Assembly (NCBI GenBank): GCA_018398765.1
Contig: JAHBMJ010001392.1
Span: forward strand, 1-30,922
DNA: 30,922 nucleotides
Origin: Chromera velia
Taxonomy: Eukaryota > Sar > Chromeraceae
Reading direction: 5' to 3'
Below, in pieces: positions 1 to 11,013 of this stretch (positions are counted from its first letter, which is position 1; every line of letters starts with the position of its first letter). Both the position numbers and the translations under genes were made by a program. Below the pieces are notes generated by a model. That model did no database searches. It worked only from the letters and a program-made list of their open reading frames with translations, and was not told the origin of the DNA.

Positions 1-20
1 GGGGGGGGGGGGGGGGGGGG
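1..20. other. Poly-G run at the window edge
   Basis: Twenty consecutive G open the window. A similar 16-G run follows an undetermined base at 11204, so this is more likely a sequencing or assembly edge artefact than biology. Confidence 0.6.
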
Positions 21-205
21 AAGAAGTTCTGAAGAACGAACGAGTGAACAAACGAGCGAACGAAAAAAAGAAAGAAATATAGAAAGGAACGAAGGAAGGA
101 AATAAAGGAAGGAAGGAAATAAAGGAAGGAAGGAAGGAAGGAAGGAAGGAAATAAAGGAAGGAAGGAAGGAAGGAAGGAAATAAAGGAAGGAAGGAAGGA
201 GGGAG

Positions 206-260
<55 letters not shown>

Positions 261-300
261 GAGAGCAGAGAAAGAGGAAGGGGGAAGGGGGCAAAGGAGG
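21..300 (+). repeat. GA-rich compound microsatellite (GGAA, GAAA, GA)
   Basis: A purine-only tract made of GGAA units interrupted by AAATAAA, then GAAA units (about 206-243) and a GA dinucleotide run (about 241-265). It holds no gene. It lies downstream of the cyclophilin gene. Confidence 0.9.
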
Positions 301-541
301 GAGACGCATACCAACACAACAAATCACCGGGAGACAGGTACAGCCTCATGACCACGAACTCACGTACTTGACACACGCAGAAACGCAAAGAGACTTCTTG
401 CTTTTGACATACAGCTCTACGACTCGAACATGAAATCATCAGCCATCTTATAATACATGGTAACCATGAAACGGACACGCAGTGCCACACAGTTTCGTGG
501 AATCGGACAGACTCTGTTTGAGCCACAATTCCAACAAATCA

Positions 542-547
542 TTTATT
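542..547 (-). terminator. Candidate polyadenylation signal of the cyclophilin gene
   Basis: AATAAA reads on the minus strand about 33 nt past the TGA stop of the cyclophilin gene. That is a sensible place for a cleavage/polyadenylation hexamer. The motif is seen; its use is inferred. Confidence 0.4.
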
Positions 548-579
548 TTCCTTCATGCATCAGCCCCTCGTGCATCATA

Positions 580-1080
580 TCAGTTTGGCTGTTCCTCCTC
601 TGCAATGGGGTTCGCATGAATGACGACAGACTCGATTGTGATTGGGTTTGTGGGTCTGTTCTTCGCACTCACTGGCTCCTTCTCGAGTTTGTCTAGTGTG
701 TCCAGACCGTCTATCAACCTCCCGAAGACCGTGTAGTTCCCGTTCAGGTGCGGTTGTCGTGAGTAAGTGAAGAAAAATTGAGACCCGTTCGTGTCCGGTT
801 TACTCTGGTTGGCCATTGATAAGACCCCCCGCCGATCATGCTTCAACGCCGCATTGAACTCATCGGGAAAATACTTTCCGTATATGCTCTCCCCCCCCTT
901 CCCTGTCCCAGTAGGGTCTCCTCCTTGAATCATGAATCCCTTCATGTTCCTATGAAAGGACGTGTTGTTGTAGTAACCGGATGCACACAGAGCAAGGAAG
1001 TTTTTGCAGGTCTGGGGAGCCTGGTGGCAGAACAGCTCCACCTTCAGATCCCCAAAGTTTGTTTTCATCGTTACTGCCAT
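580..1080 (-). CDS. PPIL3: Cyclophilin-type peptidyl-prolyl isomerase, PPIL3 (cyclophilin J) family
   Basis: An intronless 166-codon frame that is one complete cyclophilin domain; human PPIL3 is about the same length. The opening MAVTMKTNFGDLKVELF, the block FHRNMKGFMIQGGDPTGTG and the ending ESVVIHANP match the PPIL3 subfamily closely. Catalytic-site residues are present: R44, F49, Q52, the MAN at 89-91, Q101 and F103. The cyclophilin-A tryptophan that drives cyclosporin binding is His111 and the His126 equivalent is Tyr116, as is usual in PPIL3, so weak cyclosporin binding is expected. Members catalyse cis-trans isomerisation of prolyl bonds and associate with spliceosomes, so a nuclear role is inferred. 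The ATG at 1080 gives exactly the family N-terminus. A short EEEQPN tail extends past the core. It is divergent from the J-like gene starting at 1725. Confidence 0.95.
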   Translation of the reverse strand: MAVTMKTNFGDLKVELFCHQAPQTCKNFLALCASGYYNNTSFHRNMKGFMIQGGDPTGTGKGGESIYGKYFPDEFNAALKHDRRGVLSMANQSKPDTNGSQFFFTYSRQPHLNGNYTVFGRLIDGLDTLDKLEKEPVSAKNRPTNPITIESVVIHANPIAEEEQPN

Positions 1081-1724
1081 CTTGCTTTGAGCACTTTCAC
1101 CGTGGTCCTTGAGCCTGTCCTGAGCTCACACAGACAAATTGGGCCTTTTGTCAATGAAAGCGAGAAGTTCTGACAGAATTTCTAGCGGAGCCTTGAACCT
1201 TACTTCGGAATGACTCTCTGTTTCTGTCCCTCACAGAGTTTGATCGGGCTTTCTGCCAACACAAAGCAATCAGATTGCCGTCTCCTATAAGCAGAGGACA
1301 GATAGACTGTCAGGGCGGCGAGCCAAGGACAAGTAAAAGAACTGCCAAAGAGAGCTTGGGCCACAAAAATGAAGCAAAGCACTGTGTCTAGAGAAATCTA
1401 CTTCTTTGAACATATAGTGGAAGACGACCTGGGTGTCTTGTCTTGAATTCTGTGGTCGCGATTGGTCACGCGCCCTATATATGTTCATGCAGCTTTCCAG
1501 CTGACAAAATTTGTCACAAAAAACGACGCGTCGCGCAAAACGCGCGCGCTTTACGTCGCAAGCTAGAGCTCAGGACGTCGATCCTGCACTGTAGCAAAGG
1601 GCACGCACTTCTGGTCCAACTTCTGGAATTCACTCATCGCTGAAGAAATGAGGATAAGCTTAATTGCAGCAGATTGAAATCCCAGACGAGAGGTCCCACA
1701 GTGAATTCGAGTCATTCTTGTGAA
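1081..1724. promoter_or_regulatory. Shared upstream region of two divergent genes
   Basis: 644 bp separate the start codons of the cyclophilin gene (minus) and the J-like gene (plus), so it must hold both promoters and 5' UTRs. A CCCTATATATG stretch lies near 1473-1483 and a CG-rich patch (ACGCGTCGCGC-like) near 1525-1560. Neither can be assigned as a promoter from sequence alone. Short reading frames here look like chance. Confidence 0.45.
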
Positions 1725-3747
1725 ATGTATGTGACGATGGTGTTCTGGTTTGTGTTTGCGATTCTTTCCGTCTCCCCCCTGCGGACTGTCTCGTTCTTCC
1801 TTCCAGCAGGCCGGAGTCCCTCGCTGCCTACCTACAGATACATCAACAAAAGGCCCAGCAGGCTGTGGGTGGGTGGTGGGAACATCGGAGAGGAGACAGG
1901 AAAAGGAGACGGCAAGACGCTCTATGAGATACTTGGCGTCTCCCAAGATGCAGAAGCCAAAGAGATCCGGAAACGCTTCAGACAGATGGTAAGTCTATGG
2001 GCCCTTTCTTAGAGCCTCTCCATTTCCCAATCTCCAAGACCTAAAGACCTGACTTGACCTCTGTGACGGTCTGTCTCCCTGACTGACAGAGTGACTAACT
2101 TACTGATCGAGTGCAGAGAGCGGAGCTCCACCCATCCGTCTCCAAAGAAGAGGGCGGGGAAGAGAGGTGGAACAAGATCGAGGAAGCTTTCGATACTCTC
2201 AAGTCAGTTTCTTCGCTCCATATGTGAAGCAGAAATGAGTGCATTAGGGGATATGAAGTTGGTGTGTGAGGTCAACTTACTGACCTCGACAAAAAGACAG
2301 ATAGACAGTCTGACAGACTGACTGACTGTGCTGAGATACAAAGTGAAAAAGAACGGTAATCCAGAAAGGAGTCCCGACCTTTTTTCCGCGACGCGTTTTC
2401 CTTGGACCTGTCTCGTGTTCGTGTGTACCATGTGCGAGGAGCTTGAGTACGCACGCAGTGTCAATCCAAAGTGTATTAGGGACATTTCTGTGTTTGTCAT
2501 TTCCTCGTTCCCCCCTCCTTCCCTTCCTCCCCTCTTCCTCTCGTTCCACACTTATCTTCCGTTGATAATTCCCGCTGTCTGTTTTTTCCTTGCCCGACTG
2601 CCCGTGTCCCTTTCATCTTCCCACATCGATCAGCTGAATTTGAAGATCTACGCACGCTTTCCCTTCTCTTTCCTTCTTTTCTCTTCTCTGCTGTGTCGCT
2701 CCGTCTCCCCAGAGACCTCTCAAAACGAGCAGCATATGACAGACAACTCCTGCGTTCCCGTCTGGCTTCCACGACCAGTCCTTCCAGTAGCCAGGCTTCT
2801 TCTTCCTCGCAAACCTCAACTTCTATCTCATCAACAGAAAAAGGAGCTGCCCCGGCAACTGACGGGCCGAAATGGGATGCTGGGGAGGCAGTGCCGGTCC
2901 AAAGGAAAGATATTCCAGGCCAAAGTCAAAGCCTGTCAGGTGGAAGAGAAGAGGGATACTCCTATGGGGACCGGGAGAGGGAAAGAGGGGGAAGTGCAGG
3001 GGGAATGGGGGGTCTTGAGGGGTTGGAGGGACAACTGGGGGGGGATGTGGTTGAGAAGGCCATCGCGGCAGGGCTCTCGGCTCTAGCGTCGAAAGGCGTG
3101 AACAGTCTTCTTGGGAAAGTTGTGGAGACACTTGAAGATGCAACGGCCTCGTCTACGGTCGGTCAGTGTGTTGTTTCCCTCTTTTTACTTTTGTTCTATT
3201 TCGCTCTCTTAGGGTCTTTCTTGTGTAAATTGAATATGGCGTGCTGACCGCGAGAGTCACTGCTGCATTTCGGAAGTGTGGTCGGTCTTCGCATCAGTCG
3301 GGTCTTGTGTTTCTTTTCTTTTCCTCCATCGTGAGAGAATGCATTGGGCAGCTGTACTCTGTATGCGCTCTCTGGTCTGTCTTCGTTGCTTCAAGCACTT
3401 GGTGCTTTTTGTGATTTTATTGCTCCATGTTCACTGCGCTCCGTTGAATCTTTTAGTCAGTCTCTCCAAATCTTTCGCTTTCCAACCAAAGGACAATCTA
3501 TCCACAAAAGGGGGGGCCTTGATGTCCCTGGTTTCGGGGTGTTGCCTCGTGTAGCGCCGGGTGGATTGGCTTTCAAAGTACAACGAAGAAATCGTGTTGA
3601 TTGTCGTGCATACGAACGCATTTCGTTTGCATGTGCAGGATGACGTCCTCGAGAAGCTCCCTCCTCTGGAGGGTCCGGGGGGGGTGTCTGCATACAGAGA
3701 GGAGGTGGGAATACTGGGTGGCCGTGCGTGCGTGCGTGCGTGCGTGC

Positions 3748-3778
<31 letters not shown>

Positions 3779-4613
3779 CGTCGTGTTCTGTTGCATCTTG
3801 TGTGAAAGAGAGAGCATGCGTGATTTTGTTTGCGTTCTGGCCTCAATGTCTGTCGACGCTTTCGCTGCTTGCGTCTTCTTTCTTTCCATCCTTCCATCCT
3901 TCCTTCCTTCCATCCTCCCATCCTTACTATGTTCCCCCCCCTCCCTTCTGTCCTTTCCTTTCATGCCTTCATTGCGCCTGCTCCGTTTTTTCTCTCATAC
4001 GCTGTGCAAACAGAAAGGATAATTTGGCGTTTTGCCTCTTTCATCCTTCCTTCTCACCCCTTGCAGATAGCAGTTCTTCAGGGAGCCCTCGAGAGAGTCA
4101 AGTCCCGCAGGTCTGCGCTCGGCAGTGCACCCTCTGGGGCGGCCAGCGGGTCTGTGGGGGGTGACTTGTTGGACAGGGTGGAGAGAATGGAGGAGGAGAT
4201 GGAGACAGACGCAAGAAAGGCGGCGTTCAGAGCCAAGAGGGAGTATATTGAGGTACGTTAGGTTGCATGTGGTTAGTTGGGTGGGTACTGGGATGGACGA
4301 CGCGGAAAGAGGTGCAGCGCTACAGTCGGTTGAACGTGCTCACGCTGGAGCAATAATGTGCGGTCTTTGTTTTTGCCCGCTGTTTTTTTAGGAACCTTTC
4401 AGTTGTTTCTTTCAGACACCTTTCGTTCGTGCTAGCAGTCGTGATCACTCACATGATCTGATGGTGTCGGAACATATCCTGGAAGCCGCTAGTGTCTCTC
4501 TCCAAAACGCTGGTGGTTAGAGTCGACTTTCTCAGACACATGCAGGAACATATGCATTGAAAGAAATGCAATTCATTGGCTCGTCTTTCCATGCTTTTGG
4601 TTCACTCTCTGTA

Positions 4614-4651
<38 letters not shown>

Positions 4652-5442
4652 CCTCAGTCTCTGTCTCTCTGTCTCTGTGTCTCTCTGTCTCTCTCTCTCC
4701 CCGCCTGCCCCACTCTCTATCTTTTGTTTTCAATCCCCTCGATTCCCCTCCACCATTCCTGCCTGAACGTCCGTTGATTGCCCTGCAGAACCTTGAACGA
4801 AAACTGCGCACGCGTCTGCGCATCGTCTCGGACGCTCTGAAGTCATGGGAGGATAAGTTCTCTGCAGAGTCCGCAGCCGCAGACGAGTTGGACGAACTCA
4901 GACGACAGCTCGGTGTCAGCTCGGCACCTCAGCGTAGTGTTAGCTCGGCAGCTCCAGCTTCTCCATCGTCCACCCGGCCGAAGGAGACGGCCAAACCGTT
5001 GAGCTCGAGCCTTCGTAAACCAGCAATGGCGGCGCCCTCATCCTCCCCCGGGTCCTCTGGCGGCGCCCCTGGTCTCCGACGGCGCGTCATTCAGGTCGTG
5101 GACGATCTCTCTGAACCTGATCCGGCCAGCAATGGGACGGGGAAGGAAAAGGGGGCTGCGGAGAGAATTCTGAGATTGATTGACGATGTCTCTGACGCGA
5201 AGGCTTCCGCAACTGCGCGTTACAGTTCATCATCTCCCCCCTCCCCGTCGGGCGACCAGGCTCCGAGCAGTCGCAGCAGTACAGGAAGCAGTGAGCAGTC
5301 AAAGGGGGGAAGAGGAAAGGGAGATGAGGAGGACGACCAGCCTTCTCGCTCAGGAAATGCAAATCCCTCTTCGTCATCCCCTTCCCGAGCAGCTGTTGAA
5401 GGTGAAATTGACAATTTGAGAAAACTGTGGGGCCTCACGTGA
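1725..5442 (+). CDS. Plastid-targeted J-domain-like protein with HPS in place of HPD
   Basis: Six exons fit GT-AG rules and phase: 1725-1988, 2117-2202, 2713-3157, 3639-3704, 4067-4252 and 4789-5442, giving about 566 aa. Residues 1-23 form a signal peptide (MVFWFVFAILSV core) followed at once by FFLPAG and a basic, Ser/Pro-rich stretch, as in bipartite leaders for complex plastids. Residues 66-130 are a J domain: TLYEILGVSQDAEAKEIRKR, helix II, then H93-P94-S95, then IEEAFDTLK and DLSKRAAYDRQ. Asp of HPD is essential for stimulating Hsp70 ATPase, so a Ser suggests a J-like protein that binds clients or partners without classic activation. Exons 3-6 encode Ser/Gly-rich linkers, a helical stretch (DVVEKAIAAGLSALASKG), and coiled coils (ERMEEEMETDARKAAFRAKR; LERKLRTRLRIVSDALKSWE). 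The exon-3 donor (GTCGGT) and exon-4 donor (GTGGGA) are the weakest calls. ATG 1737 is an alternative start. Confidence 0.8.
3724..3780 (+). repeat. GTGC/GT microsatellite just inside intron 4 of the J-like gene
   Basis: GTGC tetramers grade into a GT run starting about 20 nt after the proposed exon-4 donor. It supplies many GT dinucleotides and makes donor choice ambiguous. A CCTT-rich tract follows at about 3877-3930. Confidence 0.85.
4603..4705 (+). repeat. CT and CA microsatellite in intron 5 of the J-like gene
   Basis: CT repeats, then a CA run (about 4631-4650), then more CT/CTGT repeats, ending some 85 nt before the exon-6 acceptor. It may add to the polypyrimidine signal. No coding role. 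Confidence 0.85.
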
Positions 5443-6409
5443 GTGTGTGTAGTTGTGTGTGGACTTTCTCTCTCTTCCGTTTGTCTTTCTGAAAAAGAAA
5501 GGATGCGGGTAGACAATGAAAAACTGCAGGTCTCTCTCACGTGAGGGACAGAAGAAATGGACCTGGGGCTTTCAGAGTGGCCATGGGCGGTTTGACGCGG
5601 TTTGAGTGTGTGGGATTCAGATTCTGCTCGTGCATGGCGCAAACGCTTCTTTCGATGCGTTTCCGTGAAACTCATTACGCTGCAGAGTAAGACGGACATC
5701 GAATTCTGTTTTGTAAGAGAAAGTTGTGAATTAATTCAACTGTAAATTGTTATCGGTTTCTGAGAACGAGCGGAAGAGGAGGAAACTGACACTAGAACTG
5801 ACAGGCAGAACCGCAAATGGACAGGCAAACAGTTAGAGGGGAGCGAGAAAAGAAAAACGAAGCTAGAGCAGGAAACATGAGAGATCCGAGTTTATCCGAG
5901 TTGAAACAAGCGAAGAAGAGGGCACGGTCAGCAACAAACTGCAATGTTACTGCATACCGTGCTTTGTAGTAACCTCAAAAGACCAGCTCCGAGTCAAAAG
6001 ATCACAAAAACTCTGACACTGCAATGTCTAGTGCAACGTTAAAGCCTAGTAAGTATGACTGCTTTTAATTGGTTTTCCCCCAAAACATTTAGAAAAGGAT
6101 TTATAGCACGAGACTATGATATGGTAAGGACTTGATTTGTGTAATTAGTTGTACAATGATATACAAACTATGAATTATATTTATAGTTTTAATATTTTAG
6201 CATTATAATTTAGTATTATATAAAAATTAGTAAACTGTACGGTAAAAAAAAAAAGCTTGGATTTATGTTTTGTGACACCCTATGTAACCCTATGCAATAA
6301 AAGTTCTTAAAAGTCGTACTCATGTGGAAAATGCTAGTATATTCTATTTCTACCCAAGTATTATAGTTACTCCTCCAATAATCTAGGAGTGGACACTAAA
6401 GTTTTAAAG
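5443..6409. other. Intergenic DNA without a recognisable gene
   Basis: From the stop of the J-like gene to the retroelement I see no long frame or domain. Base composition turns strongly AT-rich from about 6050. An AATAAA at 6295-6300 is too far (about 850 nt) from the stop to be assigned with confidence. Confidence 0.6.
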
Positions 6410-6608
6410 TTTTTTTTTTGTTCTCCAGACTTTATTTAAAAAAAATATTTTTCAAGTAGTTTTAAGTTTTAAATAGGTCCTTAATTAAGTCAGTCATAAC
6501 TCATCATGACACATGAATTTCTTGTCTTACACTTCAAAACCATTGCTACTGCCAACAAATATCATGTTGGATGCAGTTGAATTACGGTCCCGGGATAGTA
6601 ATATTAAG

Positions 6609-7241
6609 TTATGCTTGATTTTTTCTGACAAAGTGCGAGTGAAAGACAGAGTGACAGAGGGCAGGGGTGGAGCGATAGCATGCATCCTCTATTACTTTTG
6701 CGACCTTATGCTTACGTGGAGAGCCTGTTTCTCTTGCTCTTTTCATCTGATAAAGCATGATACCGATCAAATCTTCTACCTTGGAATGCGGCTCTCTGTT
6801 TCCTTTCCCTTTCTCTTCTTTGTCGTAGACTTCTGTGAGCTGTTCGGCAGTCACATCTCGAAAAGCATCCTTAAGTTCCTCTTTACATCTCCCCCACACT
6901 CTTCGTCTCATCAAGATTCTTTTTATAAGTATGTTTACATAATAGTCTGCTTCGTTGACCAAAAAGGTGAACAGGGCCATTTTGTCGATTTTTTCACCCC
7001 TTTCTGACTTTCTTACACACTTTGCTCTTTTGTTTCTCTCATCTGTCCACCCTTGTACCAGATAGCCAATGTATTCCTCTCTTTCCCATTCATGTACTAA
7101 GCATTCTGTGAGCACGTGGACCTCATCTTCGAGGACTGAAAGGCCAAGCAAGTCAAAACAGAATGAACAAATTCGTTTCTCAAGTAGCACTCTCTGTTCA
7201 CCTTTCTGCGGCACTCTTCCTTTTGTGACGGCAAACTTCAA
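6609..7241 (-). pseudogene. LINE C-terminal fragment with CCHC-type zinc knuckle
   Basis: A 210-codon open frame. Near its start it carries CSFC, then EDEVHVLTEC, the C-x2-C...EDE-x-H-x4-C pattern found at the C-terminus of many LINE polyproteins after the reverse transcriptase. The rest is Lys/Arg/Glu-rich and ends at 6609. It has no start of its own and belongs to the broken element upstream. The assignment rests on the motif and on position after the RT. Confidence 0.7.
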
Positions 7242-7526
7242 GCTTCAGAATCTTTCTCCAAGTCTGAATGCTGCTCTTCTTCTATGCACTGACGAGGGCG
7301 CCGACTCGGTGTAGTAAGAGGGGGTTTTTCCAATATCTTCTTCTCTGATGCATACATAGAGTCACTGTGCACCAGTGTTTCTTTTTGCATTTTCTTCTTT
7401 CTCAAGGAAAGACCACAAATGAAGGCGATTTCCATTTTGAACCCCTCTGTGCCAACCTGAAACCCTCTTGAACTGACTCAGTCTTACCTGTTCTTCTCTC
7501 TTTCTTGTCTTGATTGTTTGTTCCAT

Positions 7527-8230
7527 CTACCTCTTAAATACTTTCTTCTTTCTTTTTTCCATCTTATCTACGTTTCTTTCTCTCAACCATCTAACTACTC
7601 TGTCTCTTATCTTAAAAGAAGGCTGTTGGCCTGCCTGTACTGGTGCTCTTTTTATCTCAAACGGGTGTTCACCTCTGTTATACAATGCTTTTACACTCTC
7701 TTCTAAGTGGGGGAAGAACTCATATGGATGCATTTCCTTCCGGCCCCTTCAGTCTGCTGTCTACTCCTCTCTGAACTGCTGCATCGATCAACGCATGGAA
7801 GACAGGGGATTCTCTCTTCTTTTTCAGAACAGCAGCCCCCCATTTCAACGTCCGATCTGCTACCTCCAGCTTGATCGGAAGAAGACCCCCCTCTAAATAC
7901 GTTGATATGATGCTTTCTTTTTCTCGTATGCCCAACACCCACCTCACAAACCTTCTCTGTAACTGGTTAAATTTCTTGAAACTCTTTTTTATGCCCCTAT
8001 GGATTTCACAGCCATATAGCCAAACAGTTACTGCCCTGACTGTCTGTTTGAACCACTCAAAACAAACACTTGGAAGCAGCTTACCTGCGACTGCTATCTT
8101 TTCTTTTTGAGAATAGAAAGCTCTTTCTGTCTTTGTAGATCTTTTATCCATCATCTTTTCTATCAAACAGTCGTCTCTTATCAAGAGGCCCAGCTATGGG
8201 TATTCAAATACCCTTTTCAGTTCCCCTCCG
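7527..8230 (-). pseudogene. LINE reverse-transcriptase C-terminal (thumb) region, frame-broken
   Basis: The frame 8184-7720 contains WLYGCEIHRGIKKSFKKFNQ and RRFVRWVLGIREKES, the pattern after the RT palm in LINEs. Just upstream, the usual YLG motif reads FEYP-stop-LGLLIRDDC, so a nonsense codon interrupts it. A second frame (7733-7527) continues the protein after a frameshift. Confidence 0.75.
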
Positions 8231-8280
8231 GCCAAACTGAACTCATATGTCTTCCTTCTTTCCCGGTCTCTCCCCTCCTC

Positions 8281-9060
8281 CTACATAAAGAACATCCATC
8301 TTAACTTGGTTGAAAGAGGAACTTCTATGTCTTCTGTGTAGCTTTTCGCTCCCTTCAGCAGTGCTTTAAAACCCTTTTCCTCCTTTGACTCAAGAAACGT
8401 ATCGTCTGTATAAAGACCTGCGTCAAAGTCCACTGTATATCCCTGCAGACCCACCTTTACCTTTATCCTTCCTGTCTGTCGTCTGCCTCCCTCCAGTTCT
8501 TTGTCTGCTCTCCTTTTTATTTTAGCAAGCATATCGTTGGTGTACATAGAATAAATGACAGGCCCTGCCGGACTTCCCTGCTTCTCTCCTTTCTTTTCTC
8601 TCCACCACCAGTCCGTTCCTTTCACTCTCACCCTTATATCTCTTACCGACTCCACAATCCAATCAGCCATCCAGTCTGACAACTTGTTTTTCTTCAGCTG
8701 TCTGTAGAGTTTTTCGTGTCTCACTTCATCAAACGCCCTTGTAAAATCCAAAAAAGCAATAAAAAACACAAGAACACAAGCAATATTATTCAACAAAAGA
8801 AAAATTGCGTCAAGCGTAGCTGATCTCTTCTTGTATGCAAACTAAAAAGGTGTGGCAAAGTCCATGTGCATCCTTTCTTCATCACTTGCCCCCCTCATCA
8901 CCAGTTCTCCATACTTTACTATTGCAGAGGCCAAGTGAATGAGTCTCCACGTCCCTAGAAAAGCCTGCATCTTTTCTGGCTTTGGGACTGGAGCGATTAG
9001 CAAGTCATTCCAGCCTTTCAGCCATCATGTGTATCTTGCTGAGACAGAAAAGAGATAGGT
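8281..9060 (-). pseudogene. LINE reverse-transcriptase fingers and palm
   Basis: In order on the minus strand: GWNDLLIAPVPKPEKMQAFL (fingers), HLASAIVKYGELVMRG, MDFATPF-stop-FAYKKRSATLD, FLDFTRAFDEV (motif A with catalytic Asp), QGSPAGPVIYSMYTNDML (motif B) and LYTDDTFL (motif C, 8401-8412). Motif C is normally Y/F-A-D-D; here Ala is Thr, with both Asp kept. At least one in-frame stop lies between motif 0 and motif A. The RT identity is secure; activity is not expected. Confidence 0.85.
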
Positions 9061-10019
9061 ATAGAGATCGACCGCATTCCGACACTTCTTTATCATTCTT
9101 AGCACCCCCGGAGGCATACTGTCCTTTCTTGCTGCCTTTTTGGGTTTTCTGCCTTGTGTATAGCCTTTTTTACTTCTTCTGTCCTTATGGCGCTTTTTAT
9201 TGCTCCTGCTCCCACCCTTGCTTTTTTGATTTCTTTCTGCCCGTCTTCTTTTTCCTTGTTTTCTGCTTCCTCTCTTTCAGAGCGAATCTCTTATGCTTCC
9301 TTCTATCTGGAAAAGTTTTTCGTTCCCTCTCGCTATCTCATCATTTGATATCCTATTCTTTTGGTGCACTTCCTTTCTTGTTGAGAGGGCTCTCCATATA
9401 CTCCATCCGCCTCTGTTTTCTTTCAATTAATTTATTATTCTCTGTGTTCTTCTCGTACGGTCCCTCTGTTCTCTTTTTCTTTTTATCCTTCTATATTCCT
9501 TGCTTGCCTCTCTTCACTCCGTTCTTGCCCTTTCTAACTCTTCTTTTGCAATTCTTTTTCTCTTTTCTTCATGTGCAAGAGTCTCTCTCTCCTTTCTTTT
9601 GGCCTTGGCTACTTTTTCGTCTGCTTTTCTTTCTCTGTTTTGCGCTTCTTTTTCTTTTTTCTTGCAGAGAACTTCAAGGGGGTCATCAAAGAGTATTTCT
9701 GTCCCTCTTCACTTTTGTTTCTCTTTTTGTGCTGCTTTGAAACTAGCTTTGAAATTTATGTATTTCTCTCTGACCGCCGTCTCTATTCTTCTGTATTCCT
9801 CTTCTAATGTCTTTCTTTCTACACTAAAGCCCTCTTCTTTTTGCAAGATATCTCTGTATAGCATGCCGAGGTTTTCCTTTTCTATTCTTTTTTCAAAGCC
9901 TTCCGTAAATTCCCTCTCCGCTCTTGTAGGCAGAGGACCCCACCATCTTTTCTTTATTTGGTCTTCCTCTCTTAACTTACTCTCCTTCTTTTTCTTTTTT
10001 TTTCTTTTCTCCGGTTCTT

Positions 10020-10790
10020 CCTTTGTCTGTACTTTCACGCTCATAGACAGTGCAAGGTGATCGAAATTGAGGGAGTGGAGGGGATGGATTATGAAGGATA
10101 AAACAGAAGGGAGCAACTTAGGGGACACGCACACGTAGTCATTCACTGCCTTCCCTTCCTTACCTACCATACATACAACAAATGTGTACTATCGTTCATC
10201 GAAGTTAAACGCCTCCTCCTCTTTTCCTTCTTCGATATAACATTTTCGCAGTCCGTTTAAGAACACGATCCTTCTTCCTTGACAAAAAGAAATAAAAACG
10301 TCTCCTCGCTTATCTGCCTTCTTGTCTTCTGACTCTCTATATGGTCTTGAATCCCCTTTTCCTTTTTCCGCCCCTCTTTTCGCTCTTAGTCCGTCTGTCT
10401 CTCCGTTACCCCACACTATACGTGGTGCCAGGGTCCCTGTTCTTGTATTGAAGTCTCTTCCAATACATTAAAAACTTTTTTTTCCTCCTTTTGATTCTGA
10501 TTTCCTTTTGATCCCTTCCAATTTTTCACTTACCTCTTCAAGCAGTGTTTTATCTTTTTGAGGGGAGTCTGCACAAGGGTCATATATTCCCACTACGCAC
10601 GGCTAGTCGAGATCGACTACGCACGGCTAGTCGAGATCGTCGGGGGCACTCACTCATGCAGCAGCTCTGCTCAGCCTCTCTGCTTCGAGTCCTAACCCTC
10701 TCGCTTTTTCCTCCATTAGTATTGCCACCCTTCCCATTCGCTTTACTTCCTCTTCTTCCCCGTGTTATCCTTTTCTTATCAGTGGAAAGT
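10020..10790 (-). pseudogene. LINE endonuclease, C-terminal two thirds
   Basis: Minus-strand motifs in order: GRVAILMEEKARGLGL, VVGIYDPCADSPQKDK, CIGRDFNTRTGTL (the GDFN-type motif, about 10434-10463), GDVFISFCQGRRIVFLNG, and DYVCVSPKLLPS ending in NFDHLAL near 10060. The last Ser-Asp-His triad of APE-type endonucleases reads Phe-Asp-His. Stops fall in a duplicated 24-bp segment (10592-10639) and in the TAA before CIGRDFN. It is the continuation of the fragment at 11828-12001 across the nested element. Confidence 0.75.
10592..10639 (+). repeat. Exact 24-bp tandem duplication inside the endonuclease relic
   Basis: Two perfect copies of a 24-nt unit beginning ACTACGCACGGC sit next to each other. 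On the element strand each copy contributes an in-frame TAG between the AERLSRAA and VVGIYDP blocks, so the duplication is part of the decay. Confidence 0.9.
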
Positions 10791-11013
10791 AACTATGTGA
10801 AAACAGGACCAGACTGACTCTAACACTAATTCCAACTCCAAAATTTTTTTTTTTTTTTGATAAATTAAGATGAAAATACACTAAATAGAAACGCTTAAAC
10901 CAGTTTCTCATAGTTTAAAAGGCGTAAAACGTTGCTAACAACATCGAAAATAACATTCATATATATACTAGTTTACATGTATATATATATATATATATAT
11001 ATACGTAGATGAG
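10791..11013 (+). repeat. Left arm of the nested TIR element
   Basis: Pairs with the reverse complement of 11614-11827 over its whole length with scattered substitutions. It includes a TA microsatellite at about 10978-11003 and a poly-T tract at about 10844-10858. Confidence 0.85.

Noticed and set aside
838-1173. Plus-strand frame opposite the cyclophilin gene
   Set aside because: Shadow of a clearly conserved PPIL3 domain on the other strand.
2328-3086. 252-codon plus-strand frame overlapping J-like exon 3
   Set aside because: It begins inside intron 2 and reads exon 3 in a different frame from the one that completes the J domain (KDLSKRAAYDRQ).
3158-3170. Stronger-looking GTCAGT donor at 3162 for J-like exon 3
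   Set aside because: It leaves phase 1, which puts a TGA at once into the next exon from acceptor 3638; the GTCGGT donor at 3158 keeps the frame.
3431-3964. Minus-strand frames with Thr/His and Arg/Lys repeats
   Set aside because: Composed of the GTGC/GT and CCTT microsatellites in an intron of the J-like gene.
8982-9740. 252-codon hydrophobic Phe/Leu/Ser-rich plus-strand frame resembling a multi-spanning membrane protein
   Set aside because: It is antisense to the Lys/Glu/Arg-rich LINE linker and RT; AAG/GAA-rich codons read backwards give Leu, Phe and Ser. It has no independent support.
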